Of a stretch of 64,000 nucleotides of DNA, positions 7,852 through 17,033 are shown one piece after another. The DNA comes from Blastococcus saxobsidens. Lineage in GTDB: Bacteria; Actinomycetota; Actinomycetes; Mycobacteriales; Geodermatophilaceae. The stretch spans positions 1-64,000 of the forward strand of contig NZ_POQT01000004.1 of the NCBI RefSeq assembly GCF_002938435.1, in the 5' to 3' direction. The position numbers were made by a program, and so were the translations under genes. Each line of letters starts with the position of its first letter. Position 1 is the first letter of the stretch. The notes below the pieces were generated by a model. That model was not told where the DNA came from, made no database searches, and saw only the letters and a program-made list of their open reading frames with translations.

Positions 7852-9792
7852 GTCGTCGTCGGCGAGGTCGTCGAAGAGGGTGCGGGAGGCGAGCGGGCCG
7901 GTGTCCTGCAGGTCGTGCGCCTCGGGGGTCGGGGGGATCCGCGGCCGCGGAACGGCCGGCGGGGCCGCCGGCTCGGGCAGCAGCTCGCCCGCGACGTCCT
8001 CGACCGGAGCCTGGGTGACCTCGCCGATCAGCACCTCGGCCGGGTTCGGCAGCGGGGCCGGCCGGCCGAAGGCGAAGCCCTGGGCCATCGCGCAGCCGTG
8101 CCGCAGCAGCCAGTCGGCCTGGTCGAGGTCCTCGATGCCCTCGGCGATCACCTGCAGGCCCATGCCGCGGCCCAGCTGCAGCAGGCCGTGCACCAGCGCG
8201 GCGGTCGAGGGCTCGGTGACGACGTCGGCGACGAAGGACCGGTCGATCTTCACGGTGTGGATGGGCAGCCGGTGCAGCGCCGTGATCGCGGAGTAGCCGG
8301 TGCCGAAGTCGTCCAGCGCCAGGGTGACGCCGGCCTCGGTCACGACGCCGACCGCGTGCAGCGTGGCCTCGGCGGCGAACAGCGCCGTCGACTCGGTGAT
8401 CTCCAGCTCCAGCCGCTGCGGCTGCAGACCCGACTCCTCGAGCGCCGCGGCGACGAGCTCGGCGAACCCCTCCTCGGCCAGGTGCCGGGCGGAGATGTTG
8501 ACGTGCACCCGCAGGTCCTCGGTCCAGGTGGCCGCGTCGAGGCAGGCCCGGCGCAGCACCCAGGCGCCGAGCTTGGAGGTGAGCCGGTTGTTCTCGGCGG
8601 CGTCGAGGAAGGCGCCGGGGGGCAGCAGCCCGCGGGTGGGGTGCTGCCAGCGGATGAGCGCCTCGTAGCCGAGCAGCGTCTCGTCGGCCAGGTGCACGAT
8701 CGGCTGGTAGAACAGCCGCAGCTCGTCGTGGTCGAGGGCGTGCCGCAGGTCGGTCTCCAGCTGGAGCGCGTCGACCTCGCTGTGGGTCAGGGCCCCCTCG
8801 TACACCTCGATGCGGGCGCGACTGCCGTCGGCCTTCGCCTTGGTCAGCGCGCTCTGCGCCTGGCGCAGCAGGTCGTCGGGGGTCATGTCGGCGCCGAGGG
8901 TGAGGCCGACGCTGGCCGAGAGGGTGATCTCCCGGTCGCTGACGACGAACGGCTCGTCCAGCACGCTGAGCAGCCGGTCGGCCAGGGCGCGCAGGCCGTC
9001 GAGGTCCTCCACGTCCTCGGCCACCACGAGGAACTCGTCGGCGCCCAGGCGCACCGCGGTGTCCTCGACCCGGGTGCTCCAGCGGAGCCGGTCGGCGAAC
9101 TGGCTGAGCAGCAGGTCGCCCGCCTCGTGGCCGAGGGCGTCGTTGACCGCCTGGAAGCGGTCGATGTTCAGGTGCACCAGGCCGACGTGCAGGCCGCGGC
9201 GGCGGGACAGCGCGACCGCGTGCCGGAGCCGGTCGGTGAGCGCGCGCCGGTTGGGCAGGCCGGTCAGCGGGTCGGTGTAGGCACGGCGGACGGCGTCCTC
9301 CTCCGCGCGGCGGCGGTCGGTGACGTCGACCAGCGACAGGACGACGAACTGCGGCGTCCCGTTGTTCTGGCGCACCACCTCGTGCGACTGCACGACCCAC
9401 AGCTCGCTGCCGTCGGAGCGGCGCAGCCGGCGCTCGCCGTCGTAGAGCAGGTTCGGGTCCAGGGCGGGCTCGCCGGGGGCGGGCTCCAGGCCGAGGTCGC
9501 CGACCGGCGGGTCGTCGGGGTGGGCCAGCAGGTCGACGTGCCGGCCGGAGAGGCTTTCGGGGGTGCGGCCGGTGAGGGCGCACATGCGCGGGTTGGCGAC
9601 CAGCACGTGCCCGTCGAGGTCGACGAGGGCCTTGGCGATCGGCGCGGAGAGGAACAGCGCCTGGAAGAGCTGGCCCCGGTCGGCGAGCAGCGTGTCGATC
9701 GCCCGCAAGCGCTGCCCGGCTGCGCCGCCGGGCGTGCCCGGGGAACGGGGCCTGTCGGATGCGGGAAGGCTCACCGGGACAGCGTTCCGCAT
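7849..9792 (-). CDS. PAS-GGDEF-EAL cyclic-di-GMP protein
   Basis: 647 residues from the ATG at 9792 (TTG at 9858 and GTG at 9822 are upstream options). Order: a PAS domain beginning near residue 45, a GGDEF domain opening with DPLTGLPNRR, and an EAL domain. The cyclase motif reads GADEF, not GGDEF, so synthesis of c-di-GMP is doubtful. The EAL domain looks intact: EALIRW, the LEITEST glutamate, DDFGTGYS, KIDRSF and AEGIED are all there, so hydrolysis of c-di-GMP is likely and the cyclase domain may act as a GTP sensor. No transmembrane segment is seen; the PAS domain should sense a cytoplasmic cue. Confidence 0.9.
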   Translation of the reverse strand: MRNAVPVSLPASDRPRSPGTPGGAAGQRLRAIDTLLADRGQLFQALFLSAPIAKALVDLDGHVLVANPRMCALTGRTPESLSGRHVDLLAHPDDPPVGDLGLEPAPGEPALDPNLLYDGERRLRRSDGSELWVVQSHEVVRQNNGTPQFVVLSLVDVTDRRRAEEDAVRRAYTDPLTGLPNRRALTDRLRHAVALSRRRGLHVGLVHLNIDRFQAVNDALGHEAGDLLLSQFADRLRWSTRVEDTAVRLGADEFLVVAEDVEDLDGLRALADRLLSVLDEPFVVSDREITLSASVGLTLGADMTPDDLLRQAQSALTKAKADGSRARIEVYEGALTHSEVDALQLETDLRHALDHDELRLFYQPIVHLADETLLGYEALIRWQHPTRGLLPPGAFLDAAENNRLTSKLGAWVLRRACLDAATWTEDLRVHVNISARHLAEEGFAELVAAALEESGLQPQRLELEITESTALFAAEATLHAVGVVTEAGVTLALDDFGTGYSAITALHRLPIHTVKIDRSFVADVVTEPSTAALVHGLLQLGRGMGLQVIAEGIEDLDQADWLLRHGCAMAQGFAFGRPAPLPNPAEVLIGEVTQAPVEDVAGELLPEPAAPPAVPRPRIPPTPEAHDLQDTGPLASRTLFDDLADDD

Positions 9793-9972
9793 CGCAGGCG
9801 AGAAGTGACGGAACCGGTGCACGGAGAGTCGTGATCGACCCGTCACAGTGCGTTGCAACAGGACTCACTCGTCCCACGGGTCGCGTGCGCTCCGGGTGAT
9901 CTGCCAGACGGCCCGGGAATCGGCGCCGTCCCAAGTGCGCTGGTCCGGCAGACATCGACGAGAGGAAGAGTC

Positions 9973-11010
9973 GTGGAGAAGCGGATCGGGTTCCTGTCCT
10001 TCGGGCACTGGCAGCCCATCCCGGGCTCGCAGGTGCGCAGCGGCCGGGACGCCCTGGTGCAGAGCATCGAGCTGGCCGAGGCCGCCGAGGAGCTCGGGGT
10101 CGACGGCGCGTACGTGCGGGTGCACCACTTCGCCCGGCAGCTCGCCTCGCCGTTCCCGCTGCTCGCCGCGATGGCCGCCCGCACCAGCCGGATCGAGCTG
10201 GGCACCGGCGTCATCGACATGCGCTACGAGAACCCGCTGTACATGGCCGAGGAGGCCGCGGCCGCGGACCTGATCAGCGGCGGGCGGCTCCAGCTCGGTG
10301 TGAGCCGGGGATCGCCGGAGACGGCGCTGCGCGGCTCCGAGGCGTTCGGCTACGTGCCGGGACCCGACAGCAGCGACGCCGACCTGGCCCGGCAGAAGAC
10401 CGGGCTGTTCCTGGCCGCGATCGCAGGTGCGCCGGTGGTCGACGCCGACCCGCGGATGGCCGGCGGTGCAGCGGGCAAGCTGGCGGTCCAGCCGCAGTCG
10501 CCGGGCCTGGTCGACCGCATCTGGTGGGGCTCGGGCACCCGGGCGACGGGGGAGTGGACCGCGCAGCAGGGCATGAACCTGATGAGCTCCACGCTGCTGG
10601 TCGAGGACACCGGCGTCCCCTTCGACGAGCTGCAGGCCGAGCAGATCGCCCGCTTCCGCGCTGTCTGGGCCGAGGCGGGCTGGCAGCGCGAGCCGCGGGT
10701 CTCGGTGAGCCGCAGCGTCGTCCCGATCGTGAGCGACCTGGACCGGCAGTACTTCGGCCACGAGCGCTCCAGCTCCGACCAGGTGGGGCTGCTGGAGGGG
10801 GTGCGCTCGCGGTTCGGCAAGAGCTACGCCGCCGAGCCCGACGTGCTGGCCGAGCAGCTGGCCAAGGACGCCGCGGTGCGGGAGGCCGACACCCTGCTGA
10901 TCACGGTGCCCAACATGCTCGGCGTCGAGTACAACGCCCGGCTGCTGGAGAACGTCGTCCGGTACGTGGCGCCGGCGATCGGCTGGGTGCACCCCGACCA
11001 GCGCGGCTGA
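9973..11010 (+). CDS. LLM-class (luciferase-like) flavin-dependent oxidoreductase
   Basis: 345 residues from a GTG preceded by GAGGAAGAG. The bacterial-luciferase TIM barrel is visible: RIGFLSFGHW strand, SIELAEAAEELGVDGAYVRVHH with the HH before the flavin pocket, IELGTGVIDMRYENP, and GRLQLGVSRGSPE. Members use FMN or F420; with fbiC in the same window both are possible and the residues I can see do not decide. The C-terminus ends YNARLLENVVRYVAP as in single-component LLM monooxygenases. It is divergent from the PAS-GGDEF-EAL gene, sharing a short promoter region. Confidence 0.85.
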   Translation: MEKRIGFLSFGHWQPIPGSQVRSGRDALVQSIELAEAAEELGVDGAYVRVHHFARQLASPFPLLAAMAARTSRIELGTGVIDMRYENPLYMAEEAAAADLISGGRLQLGVSRGSPETALRGSEAFGYVPGPDSSDADLARQKTGLFLAAIAGAPVVDADPRMAGGAAGKLAVQPQSPGLVDRIWWGSGTRATGEWTAQQGMNLMSSTLLVEDTGVPFDELQAEQIARFRAVWAEAGWQREPRVSVSRSVVPIVSDLDRQYFGHERSSSDQVGLLEGVRSRFGKSYAAEPDVLAEQLAKDAAVREADTLLITVPNMLGVEYNARLLENVVRYVAPAIGWVHPDQRG

Positions 11011-11077
11011 CCCCGGCGCTCACCCGGACGGTGGAAAGCCGGTAGCCGTACGGCCCCGGTCTCCGCAGGGTGGGCGC

Positions 11078-11707
11078 ATGGACGACGACGACCGCTGGGC
11101 CGAGGCACGGCGGATCCTCGACGGGTTGCCGTCCGAGGCGCTCGAATCGCGGGTCCGCCACCGGCGTCGGCTGGCCGTCCTACTGGGGACCGGACTGGTC
11201 CTGCTCGCTGCCGGGGCGGCGTTCGCGGTACTCGCCTGGCTCGGCGACGAGCCCGTCACCGCCGACGACGACCCGCGCTGGCGAACGATCGCCGGGCTCG
11301 TTCTCACCGCCGGGGCATCCGTTCTCGTGATCGTGGGTGCGGTCAACCAGTGGCGCGCGAACCGTCGGCTGGGCGGGCTGCGGACCCCTCTGGTGGGGCT
11401 CGACCGCCGTCAGCAGAAGCTGCTCCTGGACGAACTGCGTGGCGTCCTGCCGCTCGACCAGGCGCACGTCGGCCTCGTCCGGCACCTGGCCGAACGTCAG
11501 GCCGGTCAGCGGGCGCTGCTGTTGCTCCAGCTGGGCCTGCTGCTCTCGTTCGTCGCGCAGTTCATCGTGTCGCCGTCCGGGTGGCGTCTCGCCATGGTGC
11601 TGGTCTTCGGCGCCGGCTTCGCCGTCATCGCCCCGATGGTGCTCCGCAACGAGCACCAGGCGCGCCGATTTCTCGCGGAGCACCCCGATCCGCGGATGGC
11701 CCCATGA
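11078..11707 (+). CDS. Four-span membrane protein, first of a tandem paralogous pair
   Basis: 209 residues, no recognised family. The N-terminus is cytoplasmic and helical (DDRWAEARRILDGLP), followed by spans at about 28-50, 66-86, 146-165 and 171-190, with a 55-residue soluble segment between spans 2 and 3 that contains LDRRQQKLLLDELRGVLP. The tail QARRFLAEHPD is charged. The gene product is similar to the next protein in layout and in several motifs: DRLP/DGLP near the start, W-x-R-x-x-G-L-x-V/L after span 1, RRQ-L, H/VRTQ-Q-I/ALL, and RRFL/QRFL near the end. Its stop overlaps the ATG of that paralogue, so the two are co-translated. Confidence 0.75.
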   Translation: MDDDDRWAEARRILDGLPSEALESRVRHRRRLAVLLGTGLVLLAAGAAFAVLAWLGDEPVTADDDPRWRTIAGLVLTAGASVLVIVGAVNQWRANRRLGGLRTPLVGLDRRQQKLLLDELRGVLPLDQAHVGLVRHLAERQAGQRALLLLQLGLLLSFVAQFIVSPSGWRLAMVLVFGAGFAVIAPMVLRNEHQARRFLAEHPDPRMAP

Positions 11708-12336
11708 GTGGACCGTTCGACGGCGACCGGGACGCGTGGGCCCGGGCGCAGGCCGAGCTCGACCGACTCCCACCGGAGCCCCCGGAGCAGAAGGTTCGGC
11801 GTCGCACGGCACAGCGGCGGCAGTGGGTTCTCGCGTCGGCGTGGCTCGCGACTGCCGCCGCCGTGTTGCTGCTCATGGTCGTCGCCGAGGGTGGCGTCAC
11901 CGGGTCGGGCGAGGTTCCGCGCTGGCAGCGAGCCACCGGCCTCGGGGTGCTGGTGGCGGGTTTCGCCGTGCCGCTCCTCACGGTGGGGATCGGCAGGGCG
12001 GGGCACGACGACGCGCAGCACCGGCCGGTGGAGTGGCTGACCGGCGCCCCACGGCGGCAGCTGCTGCGCGCGGCGCGCTCTGGGTCACCGATCGAGGACC
12101 GGCAGCTGCCTCTGGCGCGCCTCGTCGTCCGCACCCAACTGGCCGTTCAGGGCATCCGCTCGGGACAGGTGGCCGCGCTCCCGCTCGCCCAGACCGGCTT
12201 CGCCGTCCTCCACCCGGGCCCGGTCATGCTCGGTTCGGTAGGGGTGCTGCTGGGCGCCGCGGTCGCCGTGCTGGCCCATCTGCGGCGGGACGCCCGCCGC
12301 CTCCAGCGCTTCCTCGACGAGCACTCCGACGCCTGA
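11704..12336 (+). CDS. Four-span membrane protein, second of the tandem pair
   Basis: 210 residues starting at an ATG that overlaps the previous stop (ATGA). The layout repeats that of its neighbour: a charged N-terminus (DRDAWARAQAELDRLP), two spans, a soluble linker holding APRRQLLRAARSGSPIEDRQLP, two further spans, and a basic end RRLQRFLDEHSDA. The pair most likely arose by gene duplication and may form a hetero-oligomer. I recognise no function. A long near-perfect hairpin follows the stop codon. Confidence 0.75.
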   Translation: MSGPFDGDRDAWARAQAELDRLPPEPPEQKVRRRTAQRRQWVLASAWLATAAAVLLLMVVAEGGVTGSGEVPRWQRATGLGVLVAGFAVPLLTVGIGRAGHDDAQHRPVEWLTGAPRRQLLRAARSGSPIEDRQLPLARLVVRTQLAVQGIRSGQVAALPLAQTGFAVLHPGPVMLGSVGVLLGAAVAVLAHLRRDARRLQRFLDEHSDA

Positions 12337-12351
12337 CCCCGCGCTGACCCC

Positions 12352-12410
12352 GGCATGGGAAGCGATACGTGCGTTCTGCGCTCGAAAACGCATGTATCGC
12401 TTCCCATGCC
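12352..12410. terminator. 24-bp near-perfect hairpin between convergent genes
   Basis: Arms 12352-12375 and 12387-12410 pair over 24 bp with a single G/A exception that becomes a G-U pair on one strand; the loop is 11 nt. It lies between the stop of the paralogue pair and the stop of nadC, so it can serve both strands. There is no T-run. It is less GC-rich than its surroundings (GCGATAC, GCGTT). Confidence 0.65.
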
Positions 12411-12416
12411 CAGGAG

Positions 12417-13316
12417 TCAGCGCAGGTCGAAACCCAGGTCGAGCACCGGCGCGCTGTGCGTCAGCGCACCGACGGCCAGGTAGTCGACGCCGGTGGCTGC
12501 GACCTCGGCGGCCCGCTCCAGCGAGAGCCCCCCGCTGGCCTCCAGCCGCACCCCGGTCCCGCGGACCAGGTCCACGGCGGTGCGCGTGTCGGCGAGCGAG
12601 AAGTTGTCCAGCAGCACCAGCTCGACACCGACCGCCACCGCCTCGCGGACCTGGTCGAGGGTGTCGCACTCCACCTCGAGCGGGATCGTGGCCGAGTGCG
12701 CCCGTACCGCCTCGACCGCGGCGGTGATGCCCCCGGCCGCCGCCACGTGGTTGTCCTTGACCAGCGCCGCGTCGCCGAGCGCCATCCGGTGGTTGACGCC
12801 GCCGCCGCACCGGACCGCGTACTTCTCCAGGGCCCGCAGCCCCGGGAGGGTCTTGCGGGTGTCGCGGACGGCGGCCCTGGTCCCCGCGACGGCGTCGACC
12901 CAGCGGCGGGTTCCCGTGGCCACACCCGAGAGGTGCCCGATCAGGTTCAGGGCCGTGCGCTCCGCCGTCAGCAGCGAGCGGGTCGGGCCCGTCACGCTCA
13001 GCACGGGCGCCTTCGGGCGTGCGGCCATGCCGTCGGCCGCGTGCAGCGCCACGTCGACGTCGGGACCGCCGACGATCTCGAACACCGCTGCCGCGACCGG
13101 GACGCCGGCCAGCACCCCGGGTGAGCGCGGCACGACGTCGCCGGTCGCGCGCGCAGCGGCCGGCACGGTCGCGAGCGTCGTGACGTCGGGGCCGAAGGCG
13201 AGGTCCTCGTCGAGCGCGCGGCGGACCACGTGCTCCACGCCGGCGGGGTCCAGCCCGGCCTCGCGCAGGGCGTCGGCCAGGTCCGCGCGCAGCGGGAACC
13301 ACTCGGTGCCGGTCAT
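12417..13316 (-). CDS. nadC: Nicotinate-nucleotide pyrophosphorylase (carboxylating)
   Basis: 299 residues. NadC transfers phosphoribose from PRPP to quinolinate with loss of CO2, giving nicotinate mononucleotide, the third step of de novo NAD synthesis. Landmarks: ALDEDLAFGPDVTT near the start, ERTALNLIGHLSGVAT, the PRPP/quinolinate-binding DTRKTLPGLRALEKYAVRCG, HRMALGDAALVKDNH, and LEVECDTLDQ. Length is typical. Its ATG overlaps the nadB stop (ATGA), so it is the last gene of nadA-nadB-nadC and should be translated at a coupled rate. Confidence 0.96.
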   Translation of the reverse strand: MTGTEWFPLRADLADALREAGLDPAGVEHVVRRALDEDLAFGPDVTTLATVPAAARATGDVVPRSPGVLAGVPVAAAVFEIVGGPDVDVALHAADGMAARPKAPVLSVTGPTRSLLTAERTALNLIGHLSGVATGTRRWVDAVAGTRAAVRDTRKTLPGLRALEKYAVRCGGGVNHRMALGDAALVKDNHVAAAGGITAAVEAVRAHSATIPLEVECDTLDQVREAVAVGVELVLLDNFSLADTRTAVDLVRGTGVRLEASGGLSLERAAEVAATGVDYLAVGALTHSAPVLDLGFDLR

Positions 13317-15019
13317 GCCACTCCCTGGGTGCGGTGGGTGCCCGGCGCGGTGAGCGGCACGGTGCGGGTGTGCAGGTGGCCCGATGCGTCGATGCGGTGC
13401 GCGAGCCGCACCTGCCACTCGGGCCGGGAGCCGGGTGCGTCGGCCCGCCGGTGGCAGCCGCGGCTCTCCGGCCGGGCCAGCGCCGCCGTGGCCAGCACGG
13501 TGGCGACGGTGTGCGCGGCGGTCGCCTCGACGGCGGCCAGGTCGAGGACGCCGTCCCCGCCCAGCCGTGCGGTGCCGGCGAGGACGGCGGTGAGCTCGGC
13601 CAGGCCCGCGGCGTCGCGGACCACCCCGGCGTGCCGGCTCAGCGCGACGCCGACCGCGCGGCGGACCGCGGGATCGATGGCCCCCGCGCCGTCGGCCGGA
13701 CCCGCGACCGGGCCCGCGGGGAGGCCGGCCGGTAGCTCGGCGTCGAGCAGGGCCGCGCACCGGCGGGCGGCGACGAGCCCCTCGGTGATCGAGTTGGAGG
13801 CCAGGCGGTTGGCGCCGTGCACGCCGGTGCAGGCCACCTCGCCCACGGCGTGGAGTCCGGGCACGCCGGTCCGCCCGTCGAGGTCGGCCAGCACCCCGCC
13901 GCACGTGTAGTGCGCGCCCGGTGCGACCGGCACCGGCGCCGTCGTGAGGTCGTGACCGGCCTCCCGGCAGGCGCGGACGATGCCGGGGAACCGGTGCTCC
14001 AGGAAACCGGCGCCCAGGCCGGTGGCGTCCAGGAAGACGCAGTCCTCCCCGGTGGCGGCCAGGTGGGCGGCGATCGTGGCGGAGACGACGTCGCGCGGGG
14101 CCAGGTCGGCCAGCGGGTGGGCGCCGGGCATGAGCCGCCGTCCCGTGCCGTCGACGAGCACCGCGCCCTCGCCCCGCACGGCCTCGCTGATCAGCACCTG
14201 CTGGCCGGTCGCGCCGGGCCCCTGCCAGAGCACGGTGGGGTGGAACTGCACCATCTCGACGTCGGCGACCTCGGCGCCGGCGCGCAGCGCCAGCGCCAGC
14301 CCGTCGCCGGTGGCGCCGGCCGGGCTGGTGGCAGCGGCGTACGCCTGCCCGTAGCCGCCGGTGGCCAGGACGACGGCGTGCGCGCGCAGGTCCCCGGCGC
14401 CGGTCAGCGTGCCGTCGCCGGCGACTAGGGCCACCCGCAGACCGACGACGTCGCCGCGCGCGGTGCGCAGCGCATCCAGCGCGACGGTGTGCTCCAGCAC
14501 CTCCACGCCGGCGCTGCTGAGGGCCCCGGCGAGGGTGCGGGTCACCTCCGCGCCGCTGGCGTCGCCGCCGGCGTGCACGATCCGGTCGCGGCTGTGCCCG
14601 CCCTCGCGGGTCAGCGCCGGGCGGCCGGCAGCATCGACGTCCAGCCGCGCCCCGAGCCGCTGCAGCAGGGCGATGGCCGCGGGCGCCTCGTCGACCAGCG
14701 TCGTCACGGCCGCCTCGTCGCAGAGCCCGGCGCCCGCGGTGAGCGTGTCCTGGACGTGCAGGTCGGCGTCGTCGTCGGCCGCGAGGACGGCGGCCAGCCC
14801 GCCCTGGGCCCAGCGGGTGCTGCCGTCACCGAGCGCGCCCTTGGTGACGACGGTGACCCGGCGTCCGGCCTCGGCGAGCGCCAGCGCGGTCATCAGCCCG
14901 GCGGCGCCGCTGCCGACGACGACCACGTCGGTGGCCCGCTGCCAGGTCGTCGCCGGCAGCGGCAGGGCTGGGACGACGGCGGGGGCGACCGGCGCGGTGC
15001 GGCGCGGCCCCACGGTCAC
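13313..15019 (-). CDS. nadB: L-aspartate oxidase
   Basis: 568 residues from a GTG at 15019 that overlaps the nadA stop (GTGA); a second GTG two codons later is possible. NadB oxidises aspartate to iminoaspartate with FAD. The FAD-binding [19 protein letters not shown] is at about 30-48, followed by [36 protein letters not shown], and the active-site region HYTCGGV ... [18 protein letters not shown]. It belongs to the succinate dehydrogenase flavoprotein superfamily, but the gene context settles it as aspartate oxidase. The final stretch includes the helical C-terminal domain. Confidence 0.96.
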   Translation of the reverse strand: MTVGPRRTAPVAPAVVPALPLPATTWQRATDVVVVGSGAAGLMTALALAEAGRRVTVVTKGALGDGSTRWAQGGLAAVLAADDDADLHVQDTLTAGAGLCDEAAVTTLVDEAPAAIALLQRLGARLDVDAAGRPALTREGGHSRDRIVHAGGDASGAEVTRTLAGALSSAGVEVLEHTVALDALRTARGDVVGLRVALVAGDGTLTGAGDLRAHAVVLATGGYGQAYAAATSPAGATGDGLALALRAGAEVADVEMVQFHPTVLWQGPGATGQQVLISEAVRGEGAVLVDGTGRRLMPGAHPLADLAPRDVVSATIAAHLAATGEDCVFLDATGLGAGFLEHRFPGIVRACREAGHDLTTAPVPVAPGAHYTCGGVLADLDGRTGVPGLHAVGEVACTGVHGANRLASNSITEGLVAARRCAALLDAELPAGLPAGPVAGPADGAGAIDPAVRRAVGVALSRHAGVVRDAAGLAELTAVLAGTARLGGDGVLDLAAVEATAAHTVATVLATAALARPESRGCHRRADAPGSRPEWQVRLAHRIDASGHLHTRTVPLTAPGTHRTQGVA

Positions 15020-16029
15020 TCGCCGACCGGCGACGGGGTGCCGATGGCCACCATCGCCTCGACGGCGGCGCGGGCACGGGCGGCGATCTCCGGGTCGACG
15101 GTGACCTCGTCGCGGCCCTCGCGCAGCGCGCGGAGCAGCTTCTCCGGCGTCGACATCTTCATGTAGGGGCAGGCGGCGCGAGAGTTCACCGGCTCGAACG
15201 ACGTCGTCGGGTTGGCCTGGCGCAGCTGGTGCAGCATGCCGATCTCGGTGGCGACCAGCACGCGCTTCGCCGTCGTCCGCCGGGCCTCGTCGAGCATCCC
15301 GCCGGTGGAGAGGATGTGCACCCGCTCGGTGGGCAGCTGGCCGTCGGACACCATCCACAGCGCGCTGGTCGCGCAGCCGCACTCGGGGTGCACGAGCAGC
15401 TCGGCGTCGGGTGCGTCCTCGATGCTCTGCCGCAGGTCGGTGGGGGAGATGCCGGCGTGCACGTGGCACTCGCCCATCCAGATCCGCATGTTGGTGCGGC
15501 CGGTGACCCGCTGGACGTGGGCGCCGAGGAACTGGTCGGGGAGGAACAGCACCTCGCGGTCGGCCGGGATGGAGTTCACGACCTCGACGGCGTTGGAGGA
15601 GGTGCAGCAGATGTCGGTCTCCGCCTTCACCCCGGCGGTGGTGTTCACGTAGGAGACGACGACGGCGCCGGGGTGCTCGGCCTTCCACGCGCGGAGCTGG
15701 TCGGCGGTGATCGTGTCGGCCAGCGAGCACCCGGCGGCCGCGTCGGGCACCAGGACGGTCTTCTCGGGGCTGAGGATCTTCGCCGTCTCGGCCATGAAGT
15801 GGACGCCGGCGAAGACGATCGTGGAGGCCTCGCTGGAGGCGGCGATCCGCGACAGTGCGAGGGAGTCGCCGACGTGGTGGGCGACGTCCTGGATCTCCGG
15901 GGCCTGGTAGTTGTGCGCCAGGACGACGGCGTCGCGCTCGGCGGCCAGCCGGCGCACCTCGTCGCGCCAGTCCTGCCACTGCTCCGGCGTCCAGGCGGTG
16001 CTGGTGGGGGCGGGGAGCGTTGCGGTCAC
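15016..16029 (-). CDS. nadA: Quinolinate synthase
   Basis: 337 residues from the GTG at 16029, chosen because GGAGG lies five bases before it; an ATG at 16056 adds nine residues but has no ribosome site and sits in the likely operator. NadA condenses iminoaspartate with dihydroxyacetone phosphate on a [4Fe-4S] cluster. Seen are [47 protein letters not shown] (first cluster cysteine), HPECGC (second) and [10 protein letters not shown] (third). First gene of the operon, divergent from nrtR with a 62-bp control region. Confidence 0.95.
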   Translation of the reverse strand: MTATLPAPTSTAWTPEQWQDWRDEVRRLAAERDAVVLAHNYQAPEIQDVAHHVGDSLALSRIAASSEASTIVFAGVHFMAETAKILSPEKTVLVPDAAAGCSLADTITADQLRAWKAEHPGAVVVSYVNTTAGVKAETDICCTSSNAVEVVNSIPADREVLFLPDQFLGAHVQRVTGRTNMRIWMGECHVHAGISPTDLRQSIEDAPDAELLVHPECGCATSALWMVSDGQLPTERVHILSTGGMLDEARRTTAKRVLVATEIGMLHQLRQANPTTSFEPVNSRAACPYMKMSTPEKLLRALREGRDEVTVDPEIAARARAAVEAMVAIGTPSPVGE

Positions 16030-16048
16030 CGAGACCTCCGGAGGAGTG

Positions 16049-16087
16049 GGTTTCATACTGTGAGGCGGAAACCTGTGCGACGAAACC
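16049..16087. promoter_or_regulatory. Candidate NrtR operator in the nadA-nrtR divergent promoter
   Basis: GGTTTC at 16049-16054 and GAAACC at 16068-16073 form an inverted repeat with a 13-nt spacer, and a second GAAACC(T) follows at 16082-16087, 14 nt further on. The repeats cover the space where promoters for both genes must lie. Binding by NrtR is inferred from position only. Confidence 0.45.
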
Positions 16088-16093
16088 TAGCAT
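16088..16093 (+). promoter_or_regulatory. Putative -10 hexamer of nrtR (leaderless)
   Basis: TAGCAT is followed after 7 nt by a GTG at 16101, the classic layout of a leaderless actinobacterial gene. The ATG at 16092 overlaps this hexamer, which argues for translation from 16101. Confidence 0.4.
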
Positions 16094-16805
16094 GGGATCC
16101 GTGACATCCGTGTGGTCCTCGCCCGAGCGACCGGCCTATCCGCACCAGGCGCTGGCGGTGGTCCTGCAGGTCAGGGGCGCGCGGCTGCACGTGATGCTGT
16201 GGCGACGCGCCGCGGAGCCGTTCGCCGGCTCGTGGGCGCTACCGGGCGGGCCGCTGCTGCCCGAGGAGACGCTGGGTGCCTCGGTGGGTCGGCAGCTGGC
16301 GTCAAAGGTGGAGGTGGCGCAGCTGGCGCACCTCGAGCAGCTGGAGACCCGCAGCGATCCGCACCGGGACCCGCGCAGCAGGACGGTCGCGACCGCCTAC
16401 CTGGGGCTCATCCCCGGAGACCTCGACCCGGGCCTGCCCGAGGACACCGCCTGGCACCCGGTCGACGCGCTGCCGGACACGGCGTTCGACCACGGCTCGA
16501 TCATCGAGTCGGGGCTGGAGCGGCTGCGGGCGAAGCTCTCCTACACGAACGTCGCCTTCGCCCTGGCGCCGCCGACCTTCTCCATCGCCGAGCTGCGCGA
16601 GGTGTACGTGGCCGCGCTCGGCTACGAGGTCACCGCCACCAACCTGCAGCGGGTGCTGCTGCGGAGGGGTGTGCTGGAGCCGACCGGTGAGATGGCCGCC
16701 TCCGGGCGTGGGGGCGGGCGGCCGGCGACCCTCTACCGGTTCGCCACGTCCGGCCTGGAGGTCACCGACCCGTTCGCCGTCCTGAGGCCACCGTCGGCAC
16801 GCTGA
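16092..16805 (+). CDS. nrtR: Nudix-related transcriptional regulator of NAD synthesis
   Basis: 237 residues from the ATG at 16092, or 234 from GTG 16101. The N-terminal half is a Nudix-like fold (WALPGGPLLPEETLGASVGRQL) in which the hydrolase signature GX5EX7REUXEE is eroded, as in NrtR regulators that bind ADP-ribose without cleaving much of it. The C-terminal half is a winged helix: FSIAELREVYVAALG ... NLQRVLLRRGVLEPTG and GRPATLYRF. NrtR represses NAD genes and is released by ADP-ribose-type ligands. Being divergent from nadABC makes that operon the obvious target. Confidence 0.85.
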   Translation: MGSVTSVWSSPERPAYPHQALAVVLQVRGARLHVMLWRRAAEPFAGSWALPGGPLLPEETLGASVGRQLASKVEVAQLAHLEQLETRSDPHRDPRSRTVATAYLGLIPGDLDPGLPEDTAWHPVDALPDTAFDHGSIIESGLERLRAKLSYTNVAFALAPPTFSIAELREVYVAALGYEVTATNLQRVLLRRGVLEPTGEMAASGRGGGRPATLYRFATSGLEVTDPFAVLRPPSAR

Positions 16806-16806
16806 G

Positions 16807-16823
16807 GGCCCCGCGGCGGGGTC
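16807..16823 (+). terminator. Short GC hairpin after nrtR
   Basis: GGCCCC and GGGGTC, separated by GCGGC, directly follow the nrtR stop. It is a 6-bp stem including one G-T pair, so a weak call. A 7-bp palindrome (16891-16905, GGCTTTC/GAAAGCC) lies further down in the same gap. Confidence 0.35.
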
Positions 16824-17033
16824 GCTCGCCGGGCGAGGGCGGACGGGTCGGTGACTCACCTGGATCCGGCTGCCGCCGTACCGCCGCCCGGGCTTTCCGA
16901 AAGCCGGTCCTGCGCCGTGTCCGAGCTGGCAGAGCCCATGATCACGAACGGGTGAACCAGTGGCGATCCAGTTTGGTGAGGGCGCGGAGGTGGCTACCTG
17001 CGCGCGGACTGCAGACCGCAGGAACGAACGGAG

